From: Bacteroidaceae bacterium
GTDB lineage: Bacteria > Bacteroidota > Bacteroidia > Bacteroidales > Bacteroidaceae
Direction of reading: 5' to 3'
Assembly (NCBI GenBank): GCA_017631315.1
Contig: JAGBTN010000010.1
Span: forward strand, 91,555-155,554
DNA length: 64,000 nt
Part shown: in pieces, positions 18,835 through 26,585 of the stretch
Numbering within the stretch: position 1 is the stretch's first letter
How the letters are laid out: every line of letters starts with the position of its first letter
Notes under the pieces: generated by a model
What the model was told of the DNA's origin: nothing
Seen by the model: only the letters and a program-made list of their open reading frames with translations
Database searches by the model: none
Program-made: the position numbers and the translations under genes

Positions 18835-19376
18835 TGTGGAAAGACTTATATAGATACGAAGGCGACAGAAGCCGTAGTTGGAAAATTAGGCTGAAATACA
18901 TCTTTTTTGTTCCAGGATACACTTATACCTTCTTTTTCCGAAGGGCTCAAAATGCAGGAAATGTTCTTTCAAGATTTCTGTGGAAAGCAATTCTTCGTGT
19001 CATTTCGTACACAACACACATACAAATTCCTGCAACAACAAAGATTGGCGAAGGACTATACATCGGTCATTATGGTTTGATTGTTATAAATCCAGCAGCA
19101 GTCATTGGAAAAAACTTCAGTATTTCTGCAGGGACTTTGATAGGCAATGCAGGAGGCAAGCATCCTGGTTCTCCTGTTATTGGTGACAATGTGAAGATGG
19201 GACAATTTTCGATTGTCATTGGTGGCGTAAAAATAGGCAATGATGTGCTGATTGCACCTGGTGCGTTTGTGAATTTCGACGTACCAGATAATTCTATTGT
19301 CATCGGCAATCCAGGCAAGATTATATCTCGAATAGAATCACCGACAAAGCCATATATTGTTTATCCAATAGACTAA
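18834..19376 (+). CDS. Serine acetyltransferase-like hexapeptide acyltransferase
   Basis: 180 residues. A short helical N-terminus is followed by left-handed beta-helix repeats (IPATTKIGEGLYIGHYGLI, NFSISAGTLIGNAGG, IGDNVKMGQFSIVIGGVKI), ending VIGNPGKIISR. This is the CysE/WbbJ layout. In this cluster it more likely O-acetylates a sugar than makes O-acetylserine. It is coupled to the GT2 by TAATG. Confidence 0.85.
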   Translation: MWKDLYRYEGDRSRSWKIRLKYIFFVPGYTYTFFFRRAQNAGNVLSRFLWKAILRVISYTTHIQIPATTKIGEGLYIGHYGLIVINPAAVIGKNFSISAGTLIGNAGGKHPGSPVIGDNVKMGQFSIVIGGVKIGNDVLIAPGAFVNFDVPDNSIVIGNPGKIISRIESPTKPYIVYPID

Positions 19377-19392
19377 AATTCTTTTATAGTCA

Positions 19393-20469
19393 ATGAGATT
19401 ATTACATATTACAACATCTTTGCACACAGGTGGGGCGGAAACCCTGATCGTGAACCTGATGCCTCGCTTCAAGGCCTTGGGTTATGAGGTTGGGGTAGTG
19501 GTTTTCAATGCTGAACGAACTCCCCTGATGGAACGTTTAGAAAAGGAGTGCCCAGAGTGCGAAATATATTGCTTGGGACATTCTTATTACAATCCTTGGT
19601 ACATCGTCAAGTTGATTCGCATCATGCGTCACTACGACATCATTCATACACACAACTCATCTCCTCAACTTTTTGCAGCAATTGCAAATATCTTTTGCCG
19701 TAAGAAACTGGTTACAACAGAACATAGCACAAATAACAGAAAACGGGAAAAGGGAGGCATTTTCTGTCTGGTAGATAAATGGATGTATCGTCGACATAAT
19801 AATGTCATCTGTATCTCGGAGATTGCAGAAAAGAAATTGAGGGAGTATCTTGGCAATACAGATGGTCAACATGTTTGCACGATTAACAATGGTGTGGATG
19901 TGGAGATGTTCCATAAAGCAGAACCTCTTCCTGAACTGAAATCGGAAAAATTTGTTGCCGTTATGGTTGCAGGGTTTCGTGAGGCAAAAGACCAAGATAC
20001 GTTAATCAGGGCTATGTCATTATTGCCAAAAGAGCAGTATGAGTTGTGGCTTGTAGGAGATGGCGTGAGACGAGGAGAGTTGCATAATCTGGTACGAGAC
20101 CTTAATCTGCAAGGTTACGTGAAGTTCTTAGGATTGAGAACGGATGTGCCTAATGTTTTGAAGTCGGCTGATGTTGTAGTAATGTCATCGCATTGGGAAG
20201 GGCTCTCTCTCTCAAATGTAGAAGGGATGTCTGTAGGAAAACCATTTGTGGCAAGCGATGTAAATGGACTGCGTGAAGTGACAAAGGATTATGGCATTCT
20301 TTTCCCACATGAAGATGAAAAAGCCTTGGCTGAAATCATCATAAAACTTCATGATGACAAGTACCATTATAAACAAGTTGCTAATAAATGCTATGAGCGA
20401 GCACTACAATTTGATATCAAAACAATGGTTGAAGCTTATAACAATATATACTTGTCACTCAAACAATAA
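19393..20469 (+). CDS. Glycosyltransferase family 4
   Basis: 358 residues. LHITTSLHTGGAETLIVNLM opens a GT-B fold; VMVAGFREAKDQDTLIRAM, VKFLGLRTDVPNVLKSADVV and SSHWEGLSLSNVEGMSVGKP form the donor site (E-x7-E variant). Cytoplasmic enzyme of repeat-unit assembly. The next GT4 starts within its stop codon (TAATG), so the two are translated together. Confidence 0.92.
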   Translation: MRLLHITTSLHTGGAETLIVNLMPRFKALGYEVGVVVFNAERTPLMERLEKECPECEIYCLGHSYYNPWYIVKLIRIMRHYDIIHTHNSSPQLFAAIANIFCRKKLVTTEHSTNNRKREKGGIFCLVDKWMYRRHNNVICISEIAEKKLREYLGNTDGQHVCTINNGVDVEMFHKAEPLPELKSEKFVAVMVAGFREAKDQDTLIRAMSLLPKEQYELWLVGDGVRRGELHNLVRDLNLQGYVKFLGLRTDVPNVLKSADVVVMSSHWEGLSLSNVEGMSVGKPFVASDVNGLREVTKDYGILFPHEDEKALAEIIIKLHDDKYHYKQVANKCYERALQFDIKTMVEAYNNIYLSLKQ

Positions 20470-21605
20470 TGAAGAAAATTATACGTGCTTGTACAGTATC
20501 GCAGTCGGTAGGGTTTGTGAAGGATATGCTGCCAGACCTGATTCTGAAGTATGAGGTGGTGCTGCTGTCGTCGCCTGGAGAAGAACTGGACGACGCAAGG
20601 GCTCAGTACGGCGTAAAGACCATTGCGGTGCCGATGGAACGGCATATCTCCGTGCTGAAGGATTTTGTGTCTTTATGTCGGTTGATTAAAGTCTTTCTCC
20701 GTGAACGACCAGATATAGTGCACTCCATGACGCCAAAGGCTGGAATGCTTTGTATGCTGGCTGCTTGGCTGACGAGGGTTCCTGTGCGAGTTCATACCTT
20801 CACGGGGCTTGTCTTCCCAACTTCAACGGGGCTAAAACGCCGCATCCTGATGTTTACGGATTGGCTGACTTGTGCTTGTGCCACGCATGTCATCCCTGAA
20901 GGGGAGGGCGTGAAGGCCGACCTGCTGAACAACGGTATTACGAAGAAACCTCTCCAAGTCCTTGGATATGGTAATGTAAAGGGGGTGGACTTGTCGTACT
21001 ATGTACAAAGTGAAGAGTTAAAAGTTAAGAGTGAAGAGTTAAAGACTGATGGCGTGTTTACTTTTCTGTTTGTTGGGCGTATTGTTAGGGATAAGGGCAT
21101 CAACGAGTTGGTGAAGGCGTTTCAGCATTTGCATTCACACAATCTTAATACCAGACTTTGGCTAGTTGGGGCATACGAGGATTCGCTTGATCCCATTAGT
21201 AATGAGACGCGTCAGATTATTGCTGACAACGAAGGCATTGAGGCTGTGGGCGTGAAACGAGGTGATGAGTTGCTTGCCTACTATGCTGAAGCCGATTGTT
21301 TCGTGTTTCCAAGTTATCGCGAGGGATTTCCGAATACTGTCTTGGAAGCCGGAGCCATGGGGCTGCCTTCTGTCGTGACGGACATTAATGGTTCTCGAGA
21401 GATTATAAATAATGGTTATAATGGTTTGATTGTCCCGCCAAGGGATGAACAGGCGTTGTTTGAAGCAATGACGGAGATGTTGGAGAACACCGAGAAGCGA
21501 AAGGAAATGGCAACTAATGCACGTCCACTCATTGCTCAACGCTTCGAAGCCTCCTTTGTTAGGGCTTGCTTGTATGACTTTTATCGGAGAATTCTTCAAG
21601 GATAA
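20469..21605 (+). CDS. Glycosyltransferase family 4 with an in-frame SEELK repeat
   Basis: 378 residues. HSMTPKAGMLCMLAAWLTRV, FLFVGRIVRDKGINELVKAF and FPSYREGFPNTVLEAGAMGL show a PglA/WecG-like GT4. Between LSYYVQ and DGVFTFLFVGR lies SEELKVKSEELKT, encoded by a short repeat at 21009-21043 that recurs in the sugar transferase gene at 24959. It falls in the variable linker between the two Rossmann domains. This is the last gene before the minus-strand smalltalk/HU pair. Confidence 0.92.
   Translation: MKKIIRACTVSQSVGFVKDMLPDLILKYEVVLLSSPGEELDDARAQYGVKTIAVPMERHISVLKDFVSLCRLIKVFLRERPDIVHSMTPKAGMLCMLAAWLTRVPVRVHTFTGLVFPTSTGLKRRILMFTDWLTCACATHVIPEGEGVKADLLNNGITKKPLQVLGYGNVKGVDLSYYVQSEELKVKSEELKTDGVFTFLFVGRIVRDKGINELVKAFQHLHSHNLNTRLWLVGAYEDSLDPISNETRQIIADNEGIEAVGVKRGDELLAYYAEADCFVFPSYREGFPNTVLEAGAMGLPSVVTDINGSREIINNGYNGLIVPPRDEQALFEAMTEMLENTEKRKEMATNARPLIAQRFEASFVRACLYDFYRRILQG
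21009..21043 (+). repeat. In-frame AGTGAAGAGTTAA-type repeat
   Basis: Two copies of AGTGAAGAGTTAAA separated by a half copy. It encodes SEELKVKSEELK. The same unit in the same reading frame occurs at 24959-24983. Confidence 0.6.
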
Positions 21606-21629
21606 AAAACTTTGACGATAATGTAAAAA

Positions 21630-21661
21630 TTGTGGCAGACTCAAAGCTGAGCCTGCCACAA
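21630..21661. terminator. Bidirectional hairpin between the GT4 and the smalltalk gene
   Basis: TTGTGGCAG (21630-21638) pairs with CTGCCACAA (21653-21661), with an inner CTC/GAG. It lies between two convergent genes, 25 bp after the GT4 and 6 bp before the smalltalk stop. The flanking T/A tracts are short. Confidence 0.6.
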
Positions 21662-21666
21662 AGTGT

Positions 21667-21777
21667 TTAGAGTGGACCGTGTCCGATGCAGGATGTAGTT
21701 GTTATGGCAGTAAGTGCTGCTGTTACTGCTGCTACAATGACCTTCAGTATTACTTCCCAAATGTTTTTCTTGTTCAT
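21667..21777 (-). CDS. Smalltalk-family small peptide
   Basis: 36 residues. It starts MNKKNIWEVILKVIVAAVTA and continues with ALTAITTTSCIGHGPL. It has one hydrophobic segment ending in a conserved TSC motif, the form of the Bacteroidetes smalltalk family, usually found beside an HU-like gene and often a peptidoglycan amidase. The HU-like gene lies upstream on the same strand (200 bp). No amidase is present here. The function is unknown; a membrane peptide or tiny lipoprotein (Cys after TTS) is possible. A related peptide is encoded in the provirus at 36602. Confidence 0.75.
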   Translation of the reverse strand: MNKKNIWEVILKVIVAAVTAALTAITTTSCIGHGPL

Positions 21778-21896
21778 GATGTTTAATTAAATTTGAAATA
21801 ATTAAAATTTGACGTTAACGTTAACCCTTTCCGCGACTACAATTGCGCCGTGGTGCTAAAGCATCCGTGAACGCTAACTTAGAGGGCACCTTTGCT

Positions 21897-21994
21897 CTCG
21901 CTTACTCGAGTCCTTGAACTACCATCGAGAACTCTTCCGCTCGGCATAGCTCAAACTTAGTTTGGCTCTGCGCTCGCTTACTCGAGTCCTTGAA
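21897..21994. repeat. 22-bp direct repeat over the end of the HU-like gene
   Basis: A 22-bp unit beginning CTCGCTTACTCGAGTCC occurs at 21897-21918 and again at 21973-21994, where it covers the HU-like stop codon and last codons. The duplication adds a second copy of the gene end about 60 bp downstream of the HU-like stop. Confidence 0.6.
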
Positions 21995-22442
21995 TCGTAT
22001 CGGTGTTTTTGATGGTTTCGATGGCTTCGCTCTGCGCCTTACGGCCGGGCACGAGGCAGAACTCGGCTTCGCTGCGAAGGTTCTTGAACTGCTTGCCGGG
22101 TGACCAGCGGACATTGATGTCCTTGATGTTGCTTGAAGCTGTGAACTCCTCGGTTGTTTTGGCACCTGTTGTGGCAAGTTCTACGTGGAAGTCGCCCAGT
22201 TCGCCAAGCTGCACCTTGTTGCCGGCAAGCATCTGTTCTCGCAGACAGGCTACGGCATCGGTCAGAACGCCCTTGATGGTGCCCTTTGAGAATGGTGAGT
22301 TGTGATGGGCAATGTGCTGACAGAACTTGTCGAAACTGACATTCTCGTCGGTCTGTGCAGAACCGTATGCCTTTGTCTCGTTGATGTCGGATTTCTTTGT
22401 GCCGGGTTTGGTACTCATAATCGCAATGCTGTACTTAATCAT
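21978..22442 (-). CDS. HU-family DNA-binding protein (Bacteroidetes HU-related)
   Basis: 154 residues starting at MIKYSIAIMSTKPG (22442); an in-frame extension to 22505 is less convincing. The HU-like core covers about residues 40-125 (FCQHIAHHNSPFSKGTIKGV, QLGELGDFHVELATTGAKT, FKNLRSEAEFCLVPGRK). The family binds DNA non-specifically or at bends. In Bacteroidetes such genes often sit with smalltalk peptides and primase-like genes near capsule loci, as here. It is divergent from the primase-like gene; the shared 374-bp region holds repeats described separately. Confidence 0.85.
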   Translation of the reverse strand: MIKYSIAIMSTKPGTKKSDINETKAYGSAQTDENVSFDKFCQHIAHHNSPFSKGTIKGVLTDAVACLREQMLAGNKVQLGELGDFHVELATTGAKTTEEFTASSNIKDINVRWSPGKQFKNLRSEAEFCLVPGRKAQSEAIETIKNTDTIQGLE

Positions 22443-22449
22443 GGTTGTA

Positions 22450-22530
22450 ACGTGTTTTAAATTGTTTATAGAAATGTTTACGTGTAAAGTTGTCGAATCA
22501 TACACGTGTAGTTGGCCAAGTTAACGTGTA
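22450..22530. repeat. ACGTGT palindromic repeat cluster (locus A)
   Basis: ACGTGT cores begin at 22450, 22480, 22504 and 22524, each within short dyads such as TTTACGTGTAAA, TACACGTGTA and TTAACGTGTA. Spacing is looser (30, 24, 20) than the exact 22 nt at loci B, C and D. It lies directly upstream of the HU-like start. Confidence 0.7.
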
Positions 22531-22619
22531 TAGTTGCGCTACTTCACTGGAGTCGTTCGGTGTGGTCGTTCTCCGATTGCGCACTCGGTGCAGACTGTCC
22601 GTTCGTGACTCTCTGCTAC

Positions 22620-22735
22620 TATATACCGCCATACCCCCGTTTTGTCAACCCCAACACTGTTTATTTAAGTTTTTTTAACGTTGGTGATTTTTTTTACTGC
22701 AAAAGGTTGACAAAATGGGGTTGCAGTGGTATATA
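22620..22735. repeat. Pair of 31-bp inverted repeats upstream of the primase-like gene
   Basis: 22620-22650 and the reverse complement of 22705-22735 match at about 25 of 31 positions. They share TATATACC at the outer ends and TTTTGTCAACC at the inner ends. The 54-bp centre is A/T-rich. It could be an operator, a stem-loop, or the trace of an old element; no transposase is nearby. Confidence 0.6.
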
Positions 22736-22816
22736 TATAATAAAACCCCAAGAAAGAAATAAATTTATTTTCCCTTGAGGTTATTTCTTAATTGTTAACC
22801 TTAAAATCGCTTTATT

Positions 22817-23779
22817 ATGACAAAAAACCTTTTCACGAAAGCGGAGCTGGAAAAGCTTCGTGAACTGCCCATCGAAGGCGTTGCTTCTCGCTTGGGGTTG
22901 GATGTTCGCCAACATCGTTGCCTTTGTCCGTTTCACGACGACCACACACCGAGCATGACGTTCAGCACGACGAAGAACAGATACCGTTGCTATGTCTGTG
23001 GTGCTCACGGAAGCACGATAGATCTGGTGATGGGCGTGTTGTTTGACAAACAGGGTGGGGCAGCCAGTGCTTTGACCGATGCCTGCAAATGGCTGACGAA
23101 GGAGTTTGGCGTTCTTGTGGCTTCACAGTATATGTGTAAGTCAAAGTCGGAAGTAACTCCCTTTGAGCCAAAACGCTTTGCCCGTTATTTCGAACAGCCT
23201 AAACTATCGTTGAATGCACAAGACTTCCTTTTTGCCAAACGGCATCTTCATCCTGCAGTGGTAAGATATTGTCGGTTGAATTCTTATAAAGATTGGCTGC
23301 AAATCCCATATTATGACATAAATGGGAATCTGCAGGGCATCCAAAGCCGATATATGGGCAAGGATAAGTTACAACCGCGATTCCTTTTTCCACGCGGCAA
23401 GGGTTGTCACATTTATAATATGCAAGTTTTGAAAATGTTGTGCCCTGGGGAAGACCTCTATATTGCCGAAGGTTGCAGCGACTGTTGGGCATTGCTTTCT
23501 GCCGGGCACAAAACGATTGCCATTCCGTCTGCTACGCTGCTCAATCGTGAAGAACTGAAGGCTATGTTCTTGAAGTTGAATCTTATGGAAAACAGAAATA
23601 CAGTTCATCTATATCCGGACCAGGATATGGCAGGCGAAAATCTCTATAAGAAACTCCATGCAGTTGCCGCAGATGTCGGTATTCCGCTGGTTCGACATAA
23701 CCTGCCAAGCGGCTGCAAAGATTTCTCAGACTTCTGGATAAGTCAACAGAGTAGCCGAAAGGAACATATAATGACATAA
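22817..23779 (+). CDS. CHC2 zinc-finger / Toprim primase-like protein
   Basis: 320 residues, about half the length of DnaG. The N-terminal zinc ribbon is complete (HRCLCPFHDDHTPSMTF with Cys37 and His40, RYRCYVCGAHG with Cys58 and Cys61). The following Toprim-like part has GEDLYIAEGCSDCWALLSAG and VHLYPDQDMAGENLYKK. No helicase-binding C-terminal domain is seen. Such proteins are common in Bacteroidetes mobile elements and at capsule loci. It is divergent from the HU-like gene. Its role in replication or in an accessory element is not visible. Confidence 0.85.
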   Translation: MTKNLFTKAELEKLRELPIEGVASRLGLDVRQHRCLCPFHDDHTPSMTFSTTKNRYRCYVCGAHGSTIDLVMGVLFDKQGGAASALTDACKWLTKEFGVLVASQYMCKSKSEVTPFEPKRFARYFEQPKLSLNAQDFLFAKRHLHPAVVRYCRLNSYKDWLQIPYYDINGNLQGIQSRYMGKDKLQPRFLFPRGKGCHIYNMQVLKMLCPGEDLYIAEGCSDCWALLSAGHKTIAIPSATLLNREELKAMFLKLNLMENRNTVHLYPDQDMAGENLYKKLHAVAADVGIPLVRHNLPSGCKDFSDFWISQQSSRKEHIMT

Positions 23780-23793
23780 ATGTGTCTAATCAT

Positions 23794-23824
23794 TTTGATT
23801 TCAACTCGTTTTTTAGTAAATTTG
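23794..23824 (+). promoter_or_regulatory. Bacteroidetes promoter (TTTG, 19 bp, TAAATTTG)
   Basis: TTTG at 23794-23797 and TAAATTTG at 23817-23824 are 19 bp apart, the preferred spacing. It ends 2 bp before an in-frame ATG at 23826, so that ATG cannot be on the transcript; the start at 23847 is chosen for the next gene. Confidence 0.75.
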
Positions 23825-23846
23825 CATGGAAATTTATACACTGACA

Positions 23847-24440
23847 ATGTTATATGCTTTAGCACATTTTCTAAGAGACAAGACACCTTGGATTTGGACA
23901 ATGCTCGATGTCGTTAACTCGGCATTGTTTGCATTACGATACGACAGAAAACTCAATGCGCTTGAAACAAGGATCATGGCTAAATATACGGCAAAAGCAG
24001 GCTATAAAGTTTGCAGAATGAGAGATGTAAATGCATCACAACTCGTTGACTTCTTTAACAATCAACCAAAAGAGGCGTTTAAATACTTTAAGCCACACGG
24101 CTTTGATGAGAAATCAATTTTATCTCTGCAACAAAACAAATCGTTTCTCGCATATGTGCTTCTCGACAACGATAGAATTGCCAGTTATTGTTTTAACCGT
24201 TCATTCTTTCACGGAAAAGGTTTTCGCGGTCGTATGACTGGCATTAATCATCGAGGAAGGGGATTGGGAACGCTAATGAACAAGTTATTAAACGAAATAG
24301 CTTTTGGAATTGGACTTCAGTTATTTGAAACTGTTTCGAAGGACAATGTTGCCTCGTATCGGTCTGCAGTCAGTGCCGGTGATTTTAAGGTTGTAAAGGA
24401 GCTGCCCAATAATGAGTTGTTTCTACAAATCATACAATAA
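23847..24440 (+). CDS. GNAT-family N-acetyltransferase
   Basis: 197 residues from the ATG at 23847. The acetyl-CoA site is seen in GINHRGRGLGTLMNKLLNEI (R/Q-x-x-G-x-G), with the family-typical SKDNVASYRSAVSAGDFKVV near the end. The first 60 residues are hydrophobic/helical and specific to this protein. In this cluster it may N-acetylate an amino sugar made by the DegT aminotransferase at 25169 (inference). The sugar transferase follows 15 bp later. Confidence 0.8.
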   Translation: MLYALAHFLRDKTPWIWTMLDVVNSALFALRYDRKLNALETRIMAKYTAKAGYKVCRMRDVNASQLVDFFNNQPKEAFKYFKPHGFDEKSILSLQQNKSFLAYVLLDNDRIASYCFNRSFFHGKGFRGRMTGINHRGRGLGTLMNKLLNEIAFGIGLQLFETVSKDNVASYRSAVSAGDFKVVKELPNNELFLQIIQ

Positions 24441-24455
24441 CACCTACTAACATAT

Positions 24456-25166
24456 ATGTTGCTAAAATATATTTTCGACAGAATCGTTTCTTTCATTGGC
24501 CTGCTTTTCTTGTGGCCGGTGCTACTGGTTGTGGCGGTTCTGATAAAGATAAAGATGCCTGGCGGACCAGTCTTTTTTGTACAAAAGAGGGTGGGCAAGG
24601 ATGGCGAACTATTCAACTGCCATAAGTTCAGGACAATGAAGGTAGCCTCTCCCCAACCCTCCCCTGAAGGTAAGGGAGCCTCAAATTGGACGACGGTAAG
24701 TGTGGCGGGAGATAACCGCATCACACTACTTGGAGCAAAACTACGACATTACAAACTTGACGAACTGCCCGGGCTATGGGATGTGTTGAGAGGAAAGATG
24801 TCGTTCGTAGGACCTCGTCCTGATGTGCCTGGATATGCCGACAAACTGACAGGCGAAGATAGAGAAATCCTTAAACTGCGACCTGGCATTACAGGACCGG
24901 CAACGCTGAAATACCGACTGGAGGACGAGATGATCGCAGATTATATCTGCGAAATGAAGAGTGAAGAGTTAAGAGTGAAGAATGGCATTCCCGTCGGTTT
25001 GACTAATCAGGAGTTGGCGGTGTGGTACAACGACAATGTGATCTATCCGGACAAAGTACGATTGAATCTTTACTACCTGAAGCACTATTCCTTTATAAAG
25101 GACATAAAAATGATTTTCGCTACTGTGCTAGGTAGACACATTGAATATAACAATGAAATTATATAA
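24456..25166 (+). CDS. Initiating sugar-phosphate transferase (WbaP/PglC family)
   Basis: 236 residues. One N-terminal membrane segment (IVSFIGLLFLWPVLLVVAVL) is followed by PGGPVFFVQKRVGKDG, KFRTMK, KLDELPGLWDVLRGKMSFVG, PRPDV and LRPGITGPA, the catalytic core that moves a sugar-1-phosphate to undecaprenyl phosphate. It starts assembly of the repeat unit at the inner membrane. Two repeat insertions interrupt it in frame: ASPQPSPEGKGASNW after KFRTMKV, and KSEELRVKNG near residue 170. Both lie outside the conserved blocks. Confidence 0.92.
   Translation: MLLKYIFDRIVSFIGLLFLWPVLLVVAVLIKIKMPGGPVFFVQKRVGKDGELFNCHKFRTMKVASPQPSPEGKGASNWTTVSVAGDNRITLLGAKLRHYKLDELPGLWDVLRGKMSFVGPRPDVPGYADKLTGEDREILKLRPGITGPATLKYRLEDEMIADYICEMKSEELRVKNGIPVGLTNQELAVWYNDNVIYPDKVRLNLYYLKHYSFIKDIKMIFATVLGRHIEYNNEII
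24645..24680 (+). repeat. In-frame GC-rich palindromic element in the sugar transferase gene
   Basis: GCCTCTCCCCAACCCTCCCC then TGAAGGTAAGGGAGCC. It is very similar to 16134-16166 but read in another frame, giving ASPQPSPEGKGAS instead of LSPSLPLREGG. Confidence 0.75.
24959..24983 (+). repeat. Second in-frame AGTGAAGAGTTAA-type repeat
   Basis: GAGTGAAGAGTTAAGAGTG plus AAGAATG; encodes KSEELRVKNG in the same frame as the repeat at 21009-21043. Confidence 0.6.
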
Positions 25167-25168
25167 TC

Positions 25169-26569
25169 ATGGCTGAAAGAAAGCGTATATATCTTTGCCT
25201 GGCTCACATGAGTGAAGAGGGCATCGAGCAGAAATATATCAAAGAGGCATTTGACACGAATTGGGTGGTGCCTCTGGGACCTAATGTGAATGGGTTTGAG
25301 GAAGATCTAGAGGCTTTTGTAAGCCCCACCCCGACCCTCCCCAGTAGGGAGGGGAATATGAGAGTGGTGGCTCTGTCGAGCGGTACGGCGGCAATACATC
25401 TGGCGCTGATTGGCTGTGGCGTTGGGCCTGGCGATGAGGTGATAGTACAGAGCTTTACGTTCTGTGCTTCGAGCCATCCGATTACTTACCTTGGGGCTAC
25501 ACCGGTATTTGTGGACTCCGAAAGGGAGACTTGGAATATGGACCCAGAACTGCTGGAGTTTGCCATCAAAGACCGCATAGATAAGACAGGAAAGAAGCCC
25601 AAGGCTATTATTCCTGTGGCTCTCTATGGTATGCCATACAGAATTGACGAGATAATGGCGATTGCCGACAGGTATGAGATTCCCGTAATTGAAGATGCAG
25701 CTGAAGGCTTTGGTTCTCGCTATAACGGACAGATGCTGGGCACCTTCGGCAGATATGGTGCTTTGTCGTTCAACGGGAACAAGATGATTACGACAAGCGG
25801 CGGTGGTGCGCTGATCTGTAGCCCCACTTCGGAGCAGGATGGCTGGGCTGGGGCCGATACTATTATGTGGTATGCCACTCAGGCTCGAGAGAGCTATCCT
25901 TACTATCAGCATGAAAAGATTGGATACAACTATCGTATGTCGAACATCTGCGCGGGTATCGGTCGCGGCCAAATGACGGTGGCGAACAAACATATTGAAC
26001 ACCATAAACATGTGCAGTCGCTCTACGAGGAACTTTTGGCCGATTTTCCCGGCATCAGTGTCCACTGCCAACCCCAACAGACCTGTCCTCTCAAGAATGC
26101 TAATGGCGAACAGGATGTTTATGACAGCAACTATTGGCTTTGCACGATTACACTGGCTCCTGAGTTGAGGATAAAAGGGCAAGAGAATGCATATAAGTCT
26201 GTAATAAAGGGTGCTGTGGGTGGCGCTGCAGGTGTGATTCATGAGGCAGAAACGGCCACAACGGATTGTCAGCCGAATGACAATGTGGAAGCTTTACGCG
26301 TTTATCTGGACCAGGCCGGCATTGAAGCACGCCCGGTATGGAAACCGATGCACTGTCAACCTGTTTACCGACAAGGTGTGGTGAAGAAGGAAAATATCAG
26401 AATGAAAGATGAAGATATCGTATGTCAGACATCAGACTCGAGCGTGGCATACATTAACGGCATCTCGGAGGATATCTTTAAGATAGGTATGTGCCTGCCT
26501 GCCGGACCATACGTCTCGGACGATGATGTGAGGTATATTGTAGAAAAAATAAGAGAAGCAATTGACTGA
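25169..26569 (+). CDS. DegT/DnrJ/EryC1 aminotransferase with insertions
   Basis: 466 residues, about 70-80 more than usual. PLP fold markers are RVVALSSGTAAIHLALIG, GDEVIVQSFTFCAS, PVIEDAAEGFGSRYNG and the Schiff-base lysine in LSFNGNKMITTSGGG; ARPVWKPMHCQPVY near the C-terminus marks sugar aminotransferases. It makes an amino sugar nucleotide for the capsule, probably 4-amino. Extra segments are FVSPTPTLPSREGN (palindromic element), a stretch around residues 330-370, and about 25 residues after PVYRQGVV. The catalytic positions remain. Confidence 0.9.
   Translation: MAERKRIYLCLAHMSEEGIEQKYIKEAFDTNWVVPLGPNVNGFEEDLEAFVSPTPTLPSREGNMRVVALSSGTAAIHLALIGCGVGPGDEVIVQSFTFCASSHPITYLGATPVFVDSERETWNMDPELLEFAIKDRIDKTGKKPKAIIPVALYGMPYRIDEIMAIADRYEIPVIEDAAEGFGSRYNGQMLGTFGRYGALSFNGNKMITTSGGGALICSPTSEQDGWAGADTIMWYATQARESYPYYQHEKIGYNYRMSNICAGIGRGQMTVANKHIEHHKHVQSLYEELLADFPGISVHCQPQQTCPLKNANGEQDVYDSNYWLCTITLAPELRIKGQENAYKSVIKGAVGGAAGVIHEAETATTDCQPNDNVEALRVYLDQAGIEARPVWKPMHCQPVYRQGVVKKENIRMKDEDIVCQTSDSSVAYINGISEDIFKIGMCLPAGPYVSDDDVRYIVEKIREAID
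25323..25354 (+). repeat. In-frame GC-rich palindromic element in the aminotransferase gene
   Basis: GCCCCACCCCGACCCTCCCC then AGTAGGGAGGGG. Read in the same frame as the GT32 copy, giving SPTPTLPSREG, and placed directly before the conserved RVVALSSGTAA. Confidence 0.75.
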
Positions 26570-26585
26570 CCCAAACCTTTTTTGC

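Noticed and set aside
21902-22177. 91-codon minus-strand frame overlapping the HU-like gene
   Set aside because: It runs in another frame of the HU-like gene and its composition (Ser/Lys/Pro/Arg) is typical of a shadow.
25307-26242. 311-codon antisense frame in the aminotransferase gene
   Set aside because: Entirely antisense to a well-supported enzyme gene, His/Ser/Arg-rich shadow composition and no promoter.
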